64,000 nucleotides of DNA from Purshia tridentata (Eukaryota; Streptophyta; Magnoliopsida; Rosales; Rosaceae): assembly GCA_003254885.1 (NCBI GenBank), contig QANT01008891.1, positions 1 through 64,000 of the forward strand. The letters are read 5' to 3'. Below, piece by piece: positions 12,832-24,730 of the stretch (position 1 is the stretch's first letter; each line of letters starts with the position of its first letter). A model generated the notes under the pieces. That model was not told the DNA's origin, searched no databases, and worked only from the letters and a program-made list of their open reading frames with translations. Position numbers and translations under genes: made by a program.

Positions 12832-13882
12832 GATACCACATATGAGGAGAGTACAGAGAGCAATAGACGTGGAGCTAAGTTTGTGGCTCGGCTTGAGCGG
12901 ATAAGCTGGGTTTCTGCTTGTCAAGGCTCGGCAGCACCAAGCCAATTGTTGATTGATCAAAATATGTATTTTAAAATTTTGTAATAATTATTTTGGAACT
13001 TAGAAAGAAGAACCAACCAGTGAAGAACACTACAAAGTGACGTACCTATTTGCTTTTATTTTGTGTGGGCTAAAATATTATTTTAGGGGGTAAAGAGGAT
13101 TCAGACCCGCAAGGAAAAATATGGTATTTTAAAGGGGGCAAATAGTGTAAAAAAAGACAGTGACAGGCCTGGTTTAATAGTTATAATTTAATTTTGCGTG
13201 AATTCTGGGCCAACTAAAAATAATTAATAGAAGATGAATTGGGTTGCTGTCGAATTACAGTGAAAAAAATCTAGAATCATTATGTTACGTATATGTTTGT
13301 GTTGAGGAAATATGATGGTAATTATTGTTATGAATTGATTGATCGATCTCCAGAACAAAGGAATGTAATTAAAGTTAGAGGGTTCATTCATAGGATTCAT
13401 TATATGATGAGAATAAGATTCATGAGTCGATCGCAAGGTTTCTGGAGTAGGCTAGGAATATGTAGTTCACTAGATTAGTCATCAAGGGAAAAGTAGTCGT
13501 AAAAGAAAAAGGGACAAAGCAATAAGACATAGGGAATACTAGTTTTACACTCTAATTAAATATGCGTCACAAGAAATAAACTAAATTTAGAGTTTTGAAG
13601 ATCTAAAAATATAAAAATTTTGATTTCAACATAAATTAGACACCAACAATAAAAATTACTATCATTTTGAATAATCTTTAACATATATTTATTTAACATC
13701 TTATCTACTATACTGATAAAAAAATATTGAAAGAATCGATTTAAATATTAGATTTTATGTGATATAAGATGAATATAATATGTATTAAAAGCAAATACTG
13801 TTAAATAAAAATTGTTTACTAATTAATAATTACAAAAATTTTATTAAACACACATCATAATTTTATTTATACTAATATTGCA
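12832..13882. other. intergenic region upstream of the bZIP gene
   Basis: AT-rich sequence without a supported gene. It contains short ORFs only (for example 13293-13478) and no clear repeat ends. Confidence 0.45.
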
Positions 13883-15850
13883 TTATGAATTATATAAGTA
13901 ATCCACCACATAGAGTTTGTACGATGTCCAAACTTGTTTTAGCATCCCAAGCCCCAAGCCCCGAGCCCAAGATCGAGGTTGCCAAGGAACAAGATTAGCA
14001 AGAAAAGAACCTGCTTGGAAACTGTTAGAAGGATGAACTTGAAACTGAAATTCCAAAAACTCATAGCAGGCTCTCTTAGCCTCCTTACTCACCACAAAGA
14101 CTCGATATCAAAACCTTGAAAAACTACTTTGCATTTATATTTCGAAATATTCCATTAAAAGAAACTACTCATACTGTTGAAAATATCTAATAATCAAGAG
14201 TCAAAGAAGTTGATATTCGACCTATCAATTTTGTAACCAATATAATCAAACCAAATCAACTCCACCCAAGGACATAGAAACAACAAATTCTCACAGTTTC
14301 TAAAAACTCACCAAAAAAGGGCATAAAGGGTGATCATATACCTTCTTTTGGAACAAATTCCATCTAGTGGCCAAAGTGTTGTTAATTGATTTGCACATAA
14401 ACTGTTGAATCTTGGGGAGCAATTTTGCTTTCCAAATTATCTTTCATAATCTTGGGTCTAGTTAATGAGAATGGTGCTTTGACACCACTACTGTTGGAAT
14501 ACTCCTCAAAGAGTGCTGAAATTGATATCCACTTCTAACGTCATAAATTCCTGAAGTAACATGGGGCCATTCTAATTTGTATGGGATATTAAAGAAATTT
14601 CCTCAATGTTGCCATTTCAAGGAAAATATAAAAATCAGCTTTTGAGCAATCCTAGCCTCTCAAACCCGAGTTAATAAGGTCATTAACATTATTAGGTAAG
14701 TCAGAAGCACAAATCACCTCAGCTCCCAAAATTGGAGTTGAAACACCTGGTCACCAAAGATCACTCTAAATACTCACTGAAAGACCATGGAAAACTTGGC
14801 AACTAGCCCCTTTCTTAAACAACTCTCATGTGGTCTAGCATGCTGGACCAAGCCCAAGATGATCTTCCACCCTTTTCTTGCATTCTAAAAACCTAAATAT
14901 AACCCTTTGAGAACCTGAGCCCAAGGAGAATCATATGTATGACATAACCTTCAAGCTTGCATGGCTCTAAGAGCTACATTGAAGTCCTTCAGATTTTTGA
15001 AACCAAGACAACCTTTTAGCTTTGAATTCCCCAATTTGTCCTAGGTCAACAAGTGAATCTTCCACTCATATTCCCTTTGACCCCACCAGAAACTTGCCAT
15101 TGCTGAATTGATCTCATTACACACTGATTTAAGGAATTTAAACACTGACATTGGATTGGCAGGAGTAGCACAAGCTACTGATTTTAACAATATTTCCTTG
15201 CTTGCAGTAGAGAGATGAGATTGCTTCCATCCACCAATATTTTTCACCACCCTATCTATTATATAAGATAAAGCATCTCTTTTGGAATTTCCCCAAACTG
15301 TAGATAGACCTCAATATTTACCAGGGTTATCTGCCACATCTATCTCAAGAGTTTCACAAATGACAGCCTTTACCTCTTCATTAATATTTGGGCTAAAGAA
15401 AAAGGGTGGACCTAGAGCACTTGACCCTTTGTCCCGAAGCCAAACAAGCCTCAAGTACTTGCTTAAAGGTTAAGCAATTATTCTGTGTAGCTTTCAAAAA
15501 GAATAGGGGAGTCATTTGCCAAAAATAGATGACTAAGAATAGGGCCATATCTGCTTCAATGAATACCCTTCAAGTCACCAGAAAAACAAACATCCTGAAG
15601 CATCTTGGAAAAAACATCTCACACAAAGAAAAAGAGATAAGGTGATAAAGGGTCACGTTGTCTCAAACCCCCATAAGAAACAAACATAGGACTAAATTTA
15701 CCATTGAGGTGAATTGAGAGAGAAACTGACCTAACACACTCTATGATCAGATTAACCCACCTAGGCTCATACCCCTATTTGCAACATCACAACTTCAAGG
15801 ATAGAGTTATTTGCACTCCCTAATGAAACATTGCTATTCCTACGTACCTT
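13883..15850 (-). mobile_element. decayed non-LTR retrotransposon (LINE) reverse transcriptase remnant
   Basis: The minus strand carries ordered blocks of a plant L1-type reverse transcriptase. At about 15625-15780 it reads WVNLIIECVRSVSLSIHLNG, then GGLRQRDPLSPYLFFFV followed by an in-frame stop. At about 15503-15540 it reads HLFLANDSPILF, where the catalytic F/Y-A-D-D box has decayed to LAND. At 15041-15250 it reads GGWKQSHLSTASKEILLKSV and FWWGQREYEWKIH, the usual post-RT block of plant LINEs. Stops and frameshifts break the frame throughout, and the catalytic Asp pair is lost, so it is inactive. The 5' endonuclease part and target-site duplications were not found. The sequence at 13883-14095 may be the 3' part. 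Confidence 0.85.
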
Positions 15851-15909
15851 AAGCATACATTCAACCATAACCATAACAACAATGTAAAAGGGAAGTGATA
15901 ATAGCAGTC

Positions 15910-16135
15910 TCTTAAAAGCGATTGATTTTCTTTATATTTACCAAAAAAAGTTTAAAATACTTTTTAAGTTTAAAAATACTTAAAAGTGCTTCTTGAGGAA
16001 GCACCTAGTTAGGAAGCGCTTCTAAGTACATTTACAGGAAACTAGCACTTCCAAATACGTCCATTTACAGAAAGCACTTCTTGTAAAAATAGCTCTCCCT
16101 ACAGAAGCACTTTCAAACATGCCTAGTGGCACATA
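15910..16135. repeat. possible DNA-transposon fragment with repeated AAGTGCTT/AAGCACTT motifs
   Basis: Several short inverted motifs (AAGTGCTTCT, GAAGCACC, GAAGCGCTTCT, AGCACTTC, GAAGCACTTTC) are packed into about 200 bp next to the LINE remnant. This resembles the termini of nonautonomous DNA transposons, but no target-site duplication could be paired. Confidence 0.3.
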
Positions 16136-18254
16136 CATCCCTTGACTCTAGATAGGAAAATGTGTTACTTTGTATGTAACATTATTTTATGGGTTGAGCC
16201 TCTGTTAATTTGTATTATCGATTAAATAACTTGATAGTTTAGATTAGTACGTGCCAGCATTGTTAGCTTGTTACCAGCTCATATACTACTCCATGGACAT
16301 ATTATGTCCTTCCTTATAACTAATTAGTTGGTTGGGCAAATGTTTTTCAGTTGATTTCTAAATAATGGCAAAGCTGCATGCAACTCTCATTGTTTGTGAG
16401 AAAGTAATGGTTCTAAGGGAGATCGATCTAGCTAGAAATATCTCAGCTTTTGAGCTTTGCATCACATCTTCGTTGTTATTCCTAAGACTTGGAAGTAGGC
16501 CTCATGTGAATGATAGATAGATACCCTTTAAAGAACAGATGGTCTTGGCGATTCTTTGCTAGTAGTGAATGATACAAAGCAAAAGAAAGATACCCATTTT
16601 GTGTTTTGTAGACTGAAAAGAATATATCAAGGAGCTTCCACTCTGGTTATATATGGCAGTGGCATGGGTTGCCTAGGGTGCGACATATTAATTTGGCAGA
16701 AGAAAAAAAAGTTGAGCTAAGCAATCCATGTGGAGGAAGGGAGAAAAAGCAAAGTAATACCAAAACAATTTAAAAGAAATAAAGTTGATGATGAACAAGA
16801 AAAAGTTGGAGATTTGAAAGGATTGCTTTTGCTTTTTTTGGATAGAGCCCTGATGGCGGGGCACAATCCGGTTCACCATGTCCATCACATGGCATAAGTA
16901 TATCTAAGGAATCTTTATTCTTTAATTAGTTATATATTATGCAAAAGTCCATTGATGAGTCAAACAGTTTATTTTCTAAATTAATATATATATATTTCAC
17001 ATAATATTAAAATTTGACTCAATTTGACTATTTGAATCGTCTAATGGGTATATATTGGTCTACTAAAAACTTAGGCATTATAATAGTCTGGTCTAATTCT
17101 TCATATACCTATCCATGATATTTAAAAAATTGTGTGTGAAATTATAAAAAAAACTTTAATTTAAGTCACTAGCTAGATCAAAGTGTTATTGAGGACTACA
17201 CCCTCATGTCGGTATGAAATTATAAATAAAATTTATTGTAAATTTGTAAGTCATCTAGATCAAACTTTTTCTAACATAGAAAACTTTACAAATTGATGGA
17301 CGTACATGCATATTGATCAAAGTGATATGGAGGACCCCACTCTCATGTCTTAGGGCATGAAAAAGTGACCTATACATAGGACACCATAGGATCACCAGCT
17401 GTTGCAATGGAGCCGCTAAAGCAGGGTTTGGACTTCACAGGGGATCAAGGTTTCCATGGAAATATTGGAGACTCTGAGCATTTTGTTTAGACAATCTTTC
17501 ACTTATCTTTTGCTTTTTTCCTTTCCTATCTCTCATGTACCCTTATCAGCAGTCACCAGATAAGATTTTTGCCTCACCATGAAATGCTTCAAATATATTT
17601 GTGTTCAATAGTTTTTAAAAACCCATTGAATTTTGAATTAATTTGGGGTCAACTTTAATTACTTGTAATCAATAAGTTAAAAAGGATTATTTGATAATTT
17701 CTGGATAGTACGGTTAAAAAACCTCATATTGTATTGGTCCCCCAAATTCATGGTTGTTGCAATTGCAAAACCCTTCTTATTGAATTAGTCTTTTTAATTA
17801 ATTTGATCATTTCAATACTATATAGTCTTTTTAATTATATAGATCATTTCAAATTTTTTAATATATATGTTGAAGAAGATCTAAGTTCAAACGATCAATT
17901 AATTGTGTTGGACGTAATTAGTTAATTGTATCGAAATACCTTCCAAGTTCTGATATGAGACTGCAAAAATTAATTTCTTATCACTTTGTACATCATCAGA
18001 AAGTTTGAACTGCCCTATAAATGCCAATGCCATGCGCACGTACACCTCGTAATTTCTGCAACTTGGTGTTTCTACTTGTCTTCTGATTTCTGGCACAAAT
18101 CAATTAAGATTAAGAGATCTATTCATTTCATTTACAACCAGAAATAATAATAATAATAATTTGTACAATGCATAACAAAATTAGGTCCACTATACAAAGC
18201 ATATATTAATTTATATCCAACTGCATTTTCATCCCATCTGAATCTACTTAATTT
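16136..18254. other. gene-free region between the LINE remnant and the small Cys-containing gene
   Basis: AT-rich. Short ORFs such as 16688-16888, 17734-17925 and 17899-18096 lack recognised motifs. The last one opens with GTG rather than ATG and was not accepted. An (ATA)n-like run near 18145 is the only simple repeat of note. Confidence 0.45.
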
Positions 18255-18575
18255 TCACATATTCTCAGTAGTTATTGGGATTTCCATGGCACTATGATCC
18301 TCATGGTTGGTATTATTATTATTATTAAGAGGGATGTAACTGCGATTATCTTCTGCAAGGTCATCTTTGGTGTCGACATAAACGCAAGAGCAGCGCTGCA
18401 GAGACCCAAAAAAGGCTGCTGCCATGTTGTGAAAGAGCCACCCTGCCAACCCGTCCAGGCCCAGCTTTCTGCGCACCACAGGGACACCGCAGCTGCTTGT
18501 GTTTGGTGGCATTACTGCACAGAATCTGCAATGGAACAAGTTGGTGCAGCTCCTTGAATTGGTTGTCGCATCCAT
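18255..18575 (-). CDS. small uncharacterised Cys-containing plant protein
   Basis: A single-exon ORF of 106 aa with an ATG start and local GC well above its surroundings, so it stands out as coding. It begins MDATTNSRSCTNLFHCRFC. A hydrophobic Trp/Phe/Ala-rich core follows (residues 40-57). Then comes RCSCVYVDTKDDL (about residues 61-73) and an Asn-rich acidic tail. Six Cys are present, but there is no zinc-finger spacing I can name and no cleavable signal peptide. I do not recognise the family with certainty and assign no function. The overlapping ORFs in other frames (18272-18487 minus, 18294-18557 plus) seem to be shadows. It may be a two-exon gene with an unseen further exon. Confidence 0.6.
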   Translation of the reverse strand: MDATTNSRSCTNLFHCRFCAVMPPNTSSCGVPVVRRKLGLDGLAGWLFHNMAAAFFGSLQRCSCVYVDTKDDLAEDNRSYIPLNNNNNTNHEDHSAMEIPITTENM

Positions 18576-21500
18576 TGAGTATTGGGAATCAAGAGGTTTG
18601 TACCTAGCCGTAGCTTTTAATTAGCTAGGACTGGTGAGGATGATGAGAAAGATTTTAATGGCTTTTATGTGTGAAATTTTGCAATTTAATGCCTTTAATT
18701 AAGGTCTACACATAATATATATGCCTTACCAATTTGAGTAAATACTAAGGCACCAAAAAGAAAATCCCAAAACTACTTTGATTCTCACCTAATTAATTGA
18801 TATAATAATTTTTTATTTGTTCATATTTAGATTTATTTTGGAACTGCAATTGACCATGGAGTAGGATACACAGAAATAATAGTGCTGGGTTCAAAAATTT
18901 GTATTTGTGGAAATAAGGCTCTCACATCTTCAGTATAGAATTTCTCTCAATAATTTAGACATTTGAAAGAGTGGTACAATTGCCTATGGTCACTATATGA
19001 ATTTTGTCCATGTTTAAAGAAATGTGTGGTACTTTATGATAAAATTCAATAAAAGAAGCTAAATGTAATGTAATGTAATAATTTAGTGATATTATGTGTT
19101 CCATTCTATACATCTCAACCATGAATTGGATCCTTTCAATTTCCCAGGTATCTCTCCTCTTCTTCTTTTTTTTCCCCTTTTTTTTCTAAAAAAAATTGGG
19201 GTATCTCTCTCCTCTTCAATTTATGGTTTTAAATTTTTCTTCACAAAAATTGCTCAAAAATATATATCTTATAAAGTCAAGAGGACAATTAAGATTCTAT
19301 TGAAATTAGCGCGATCAATATCTGTGATGAAATATTAATTATGTTTTGTACAGTGCAATGATTACAGAGGTGTTTCATACAATAATTTTTTTGTCTCATT
19401 ATCTCATACAATATTTCAGATGAGAAAGTGGAAAAGAATAGCTTTATGTTAGAGTAACTTGAAGAATTTACAGTAGAATCTTAACACCATAAATTTAGGC
19501 ACCTGTAGTTTTGAAGCTATACTTTGCCTACAAATTAATATAAGGATCAAAGCAATACTAGCAAGCAATTAATATGGTTGCCTCACTACAGATTGGTAGT
19601 TTGGCACCCTATCCATAGTAAAAATTATAAATTTTATAAAAATAAATAATATCAAAGAGGGTTTTGAACTTTTAAAAGTTCAGCCTGTTTACTTTTTCAT
19701 AGTGGGCAAAATGTAGCCCAGCTCTAGAGATCACTGGCTAATATATGGAAGCCCAAGGTCAAGAGCCACACTTACATGGGCTGCTAAATTGCAGCAAATT
19801 AAGTTGACTAGGTTGACTTTCTTTGGAGAGAAGGCTTGATTCATGACTTCCTAACACACTCACCCGAACAGCCCAAAAACAAACATATAAAATATATTGG
19901 GTCATGCACAATAGGCTACGGCCCACGTACAGTGGACTATGGCCCACAGGCAAAAGGCTATGGTCCATGGCCTATGCACCATCACCCTCCCCCTCTGAAA
20001 AGACCATCTTCTTCAATGACCGTAGTTAGAGGTTATGATTTGATTTGATTTGATTCGGTCATTTCCTAGTTAAATAAGGTATAACCGTATAGCCTATAGC
20101 TATAGGTGGATTTTTTTTTTTGGGGGGGTGGGGTTGGTGGTGGTGTGTGGTGAGAAATTTGGTAATTAAAAGTAGTGTGTGTATGAGAAAATTTAAATAT
20201 GAGAGGAGTGTGAGGGGTGTGTAGTGAGAAAAGATGTGCAATGTAAGAAATAAAAGGTGGACAGACAGCAGCACCTCAATAAAAATATGTTAACCGTTCA
20301 AGACAAAAAAAAAACATAAAAATAATAATTACAAAAATTCAATTACTTAAATTATGGTATTTAATTGTGAATTATTAAGATTTATCATTTGAATACGTAG
20401 GGGCAATCTTGGTAGGCTAAATAATAGAGTTAACTCAACAAAACTAAAAAATGAAGTAATCCAACACGACATTAATCAAAAGGAGTTTATATTTTAAACC
20501 AGAAACCCTAAAATTTTATGTATGGATTTTTATCTAATTATCTCTTATCGAAGCTGTCTTTGGTCCAACACTTGATCTCGGCTTCATATGAAAAAAAGAA
20601 GACATGAGTACATATATGCCAATCAATTTTCAAAAAGAGATTAATTAACATTGAAAATATAGCGAGATAAGACCCCACTTTATAAAATTCATTCCTCAAC
20701 TGCATTTTCTTAATTGGGTCGACCTTAAAAATTGAAATGTACAATGATGATTGGTCATTGGAATATACTACTCATAATCCTGCTCCAAATTTCTTCAGAG
20801 TACGTTTATTTTCCAGTTTACATGATTGCATGCATATGGATATATTGAATTATGTTACACGAAACTCAAAGATGATCACAAATCATGCATGTGCTGGAAA
20901 TAAACTTATCCTCAATTATGAAAATAATAATATTTTTGGTACCCCTTTAGAGTTAATTAATCCATGATTAGTGTATATAGTGGGGCACAAGTGACACATA
21001 TGGCCTCTTTTGTCATTACAAATCCCTTTCGCCATAATTGTCGTCTACACTTTCTATTAAAGCTGGAGAGGGTACATATATATGTTGAGAAGCATGCATA
21101 TCTATTTCTTTTAGTTTGATTTGATATGTTTGTGTCCACATGCACCAAAAAATAATAGGCTCATTCATTTCCACTCTCTGAAGTTTGACTGGCTTCCGCA
21201 TGCATTAGTAGTGATCAGTCTTCCGTTAAGCCTCAATCATGAGAAAAATATTAATTTGTGTGGAGCTGTTTCTATTAAAAAAAATAAAATTAGAGCTTTT
21301 AGCTAGAAAATCATTGATAATGGATATAAAGACTCCACAATTTTATATTCTAAGGCTTTATTTTCTTAAGTGAAATATTTTTCTCAACGTGTTTCTCAGG
21401 TGATAGATTGTTTATATTATGAAAAAATTGTAATATCTAACTTAAAATTAATTGATAAAGGATAAACAGATCCAAAAACTTATATACCTATTATGCAAAG

Positions 21501-23335
21501 CTGTATTTCACCAATTTAGGATATTACTCTCAATAACCATCACATGTCACTATTGAGTAATAAATACAATTTAGTCAAAAGATGCCATGTATTCAAAAAT
21601 ATTAAAAAAACTTAAATTTGGGCATTTTATAATATAGCATCGATCTTTTGATTAAGTGGTTCTGCTACTCAATATTATCATCTTTTAGGAATAGACTCAC
21701 AAACTTTCTTTAATCATCAATAACTCCACTTCCAAATTATTGCATGTTGATTGCCCTGCATTGCTTTCTCACAACACTTTCACTACCCCTCTTTTTGGGT
21801 GCAGTTGATGGAACGTAGTTTTGGTCACTTCCCAACTTTTGGTGCGGCTCCATGTCATAATGCGAAGTTGAGACAAAACTGGGGCTTGCTAATTTCCACC
21901 GACAATCCAAAGCTTGAAACACATGTGCATGAATGTGAAAGACAACAAAACCATGCATATATAACTCAAGCCGGCCTTAAGGCTTGCCTTGAAAAACAGG
22001 CAAATGAGAAAAGGAAATAGAACTCATGCACAGCCACGAGACCCAAACTGTTAGAGATACTTTCTCAATATATCATATGTATATATATATTAAAGCTAAT
22101 ACGTACCCGGCCTCATCCTTAGCCTCATCTTGAACATGATCAAAACTACAGAGATATAATAGTGTATATCACATATATATTGTTGAGAGAGAATCTCATC
22201 ATATCGGAAAAATAAATATTTGTGTAACATATTATAAAGTCTATGACCTAGGTTAATTAATTTTGGGTTAAGTACTTCAATTTCTCTTGTTTTAGTCTTT
22301 TCACCAATTGCAAATTTAATTTGGACTTGAGGCTTCAATTTCTTCATATATATATAACTTATATGCTTTAGTCAAAGCCTGTTTTTGGTTTCATATGTCT
22401 GGAATTCAGCAGAAGTGGGAAAGCTAAGCTTGTAATGTTTCCACTGATGGAGCCCACGAAGAATACAATTAATAATACCCTATGAAGTCATGACTCCATG
22501 ATTACATATACAAACCAGTGCCCCCACAGCTGATAGATCACTATTCCGATCTATGTGCGGCCTTAAGGATAAGGATTGATCTAGAAGGTAACCTTGGCCA
22601 CCAATTTAAAGCAACACCAACATATTTTCCATTAATTTGTTCTACATAATAAATGAAGACAGAATTAAGCACGTTTTCACGTGTATTTCTAAGTAATTAA
22701 ATCATATGTGCAGTGCAGTCCGGGAAAACCAACCAGAAGACCTTTGTTTGATATCAACATGTAGGATGATATATATAATTAGCAAATTTTTTGCTCTTTC
22801 TTTATCAGGTAGAATTAGAAATTAAAAGCTAGCCTATAGCTACATTGGAAGAACCAGTTCGTTGCTTATCAACCTCATATGGAATAAAAGATGAAAAAAT
22901 GCTCAACTCCGTTTATGCATAGAGGAGTAGGTTTTTATTTTTTATTTTTTCATTCTGAGGAAAATGAATATTCTAATTTGAGAACGCTTCAAAATTCTAA
23001 AAATTTACATCTATAATGAGTACGTTAATATAAAAAAGTGATTCCATCTTTCATATTTTATACATGTCTATTTATTTTGTGGATTTTTTTTCTTGTGATA
23101 GATCATAAGACATTTTTCTTTATAAGTGAATACGTGTAAGATTGTGATTCTCTTACATTGAACAATTGAGCGAAAGCAATTAACTATTAATTGGTAGATT
23201 AATTTGTGGCTTATCATGCAGCTAGTTCAATTTTTATTGCTGAAAAACTTTATATATATCACAGAAACTTGTTTTTCATATGTAATATTAATACAAAAAA
23301 CTTGCCGCTGCCAAGGAATATTAGCGGAAATGAAT
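18576..23335. other. gene-free AT-rich region
   Basis: No ORF with family features was found. Items seen: a T/A-rich insert at 19164-19201 between two copies of a GTATCTCTC-type sequence; a short imperfect repeat of GGCTAYGGYCCAC-like units at about 19913-19965; and a G-rich, GT-rich stretch at 20110-20230. The ORF at 21751-22020 (89 aa) has no recognised motif. Confidence 0.4.
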
Positions 23336-23815
23336 TAGTTTTTAGGAAAATGATTTTGGGTCTCAAAATGAGGTGCCTCAAAATTGTCTCAATGAGATAG
23401 AATTTCTATTTTATAATTGTGATTATCCATTTCATATTTTAAGTGTCACATCAGTATTTTTAATGATATAACTATCCTTTTAATTAAAAAAATATAAAAA
23501 TTTGAAAAACATACAAAAAAATTAAAAACATATAGAAAAATTAAAAAACCATATATAAAAACAGAATTGTGATTTCTGTATGTTTTCAATATTTTTGTAT
23601 ATTGTTTTTAAGTTTTTTTAATTTAATCTTATTTTATGTAATTTAATATAAAATTAATTAAAAGGGTAGATATGTCCTTAAAAATTCTGATGTGATAATT
23701 AATTATGACGTGGTTTTAAAGTAATGAAACAAAATTACAACATGGAAATTCTATGTCACTGAGGCCATTTTGAGACACTTAATTTTGAAGCTCCTTAGCG
23801 CTCCCCTAGTTTTTA
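23336..23815. mobile_element. Mutator-type MITE with 9-bp target-site duplication
   Basis: The element (23345-23806, 462 bp) lies between two identical 9-bp copies of TAGTTTTTA (23336-23344 and 23807-23815); Mutator-like elements duplicate 9 bp. Its ends are inverted: the left arm starts GGAAAATGATTTTGGGTCTC and the right arm, reverse-complemented, starts GGGGAGCGCTAAGGAGCTTC. Most differences in the outermost bases are transitions. The arms stay alignable for about 150 bp, including CACATCAG and CTATCCTTTTAATTAA against its partner CTACCCTTTTAATTAA. There is no coding capacity. Confidence 0.82.
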
Positions 23816-24343
23816 TTCTAACCAAAATCTTGAAAATACATATATAATACACCTCTTGTATGCAGTACTTTATCTTTATCCAAAGCCACAATGTATGGTC
23901 ACTTTACCTACCAAAAGAATTTCCACTTAGTGAAAATCTTTTGACTCATATATTCAAGCACTGGCTTTCGGCTGCACAAAACCCTTAGGATGTATAAGCA
24001 TATATATAAACATGATGAACTCTTTCCATGCATACCAATTAGTATTCTCTTCTTTTACTTTTCTAGAACGCTTTATTAGTTGCCACAGGTCTTCGTCAAC
24101 GAGCTCATCCACATAGCTATAGATCTTCGATCTGCTCTATTAACTAATAATTACTTGCACAAGAATAGTCTTCTTAATTGGATATCGACCTCTAATGGAT
24201 ATATTATTTTTATAAACCTCCTTAATTGCGACCAAAGTTTTAATTAGCTGAATATTGCATTTGCATGCCGCCAAAAATACCTATAGCTTATTAATTTGTT
24301 TTTGTGGTTCAATTAATTAATAAGCTCCTATAATTGTTATTCT

Positions 24344-24526
24344 AACAATGCTACACTTACCACATTTTTATACTATCTTATGTGACAATTTACATGGCAT
24401 TCATACATTAGACACTAAAAAAAAAAAAATCCTAAAAATAAGAAAATACCCTACTGGTATAATAATGACACGTAAGATAGTATAACAAACATGGTATAAA
24501 AATATGGTAAAAATAGTATTATTGTT
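24344..24526. mobile_element. fold-back MITE, copy A (hAT-like)
   Basis: Terminal inverted repeats can be read as AACAATGCTACACTTACCAC at the left and, reverse-complemented, AACAATAATACTATTTTTAC at the right. The arms also share ATACTATCTTA(C/T)GTG. Flanking bases GTTATT on both sides may be a decayed 8-bp target duplication. It contains no ORF. Confidence 0.6.
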
Positions 24527-24547
24527 GTTATTTACATGCATTAAGCT

Positions 24548-24722
24548 GTAATAATACTATTCTTACCACATTTTATACCACATTTCTTATACCATCTTAC
24601 ATATCATCATTATACTGGACATGATTTTTATTTTTTTTAAAATTTTTTAGTGTCCAATGTATGAATATCACGTAAAATGGAATAAAATTATGGTATGAAA
24701 ATGTAGTAGTTTAACATTGTTT
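24548..24722. mobile_element. fold-back MITE, copy B, opposite orientation to copy A
   Basis: This is the same family as the element ending at 24526 but inverted: its left arm matches the right arm of copy A and its right arm matches the left arm of copy A. An 8-bp direct repeat ATTAAGCT flanks it (24540-24547 and 24723-24730), fitting a hAT-type insertion. The two copies lie about 20 bp apart. Confidence 0.65.
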
Positions 24723-24730
24723 ATTAAGCT

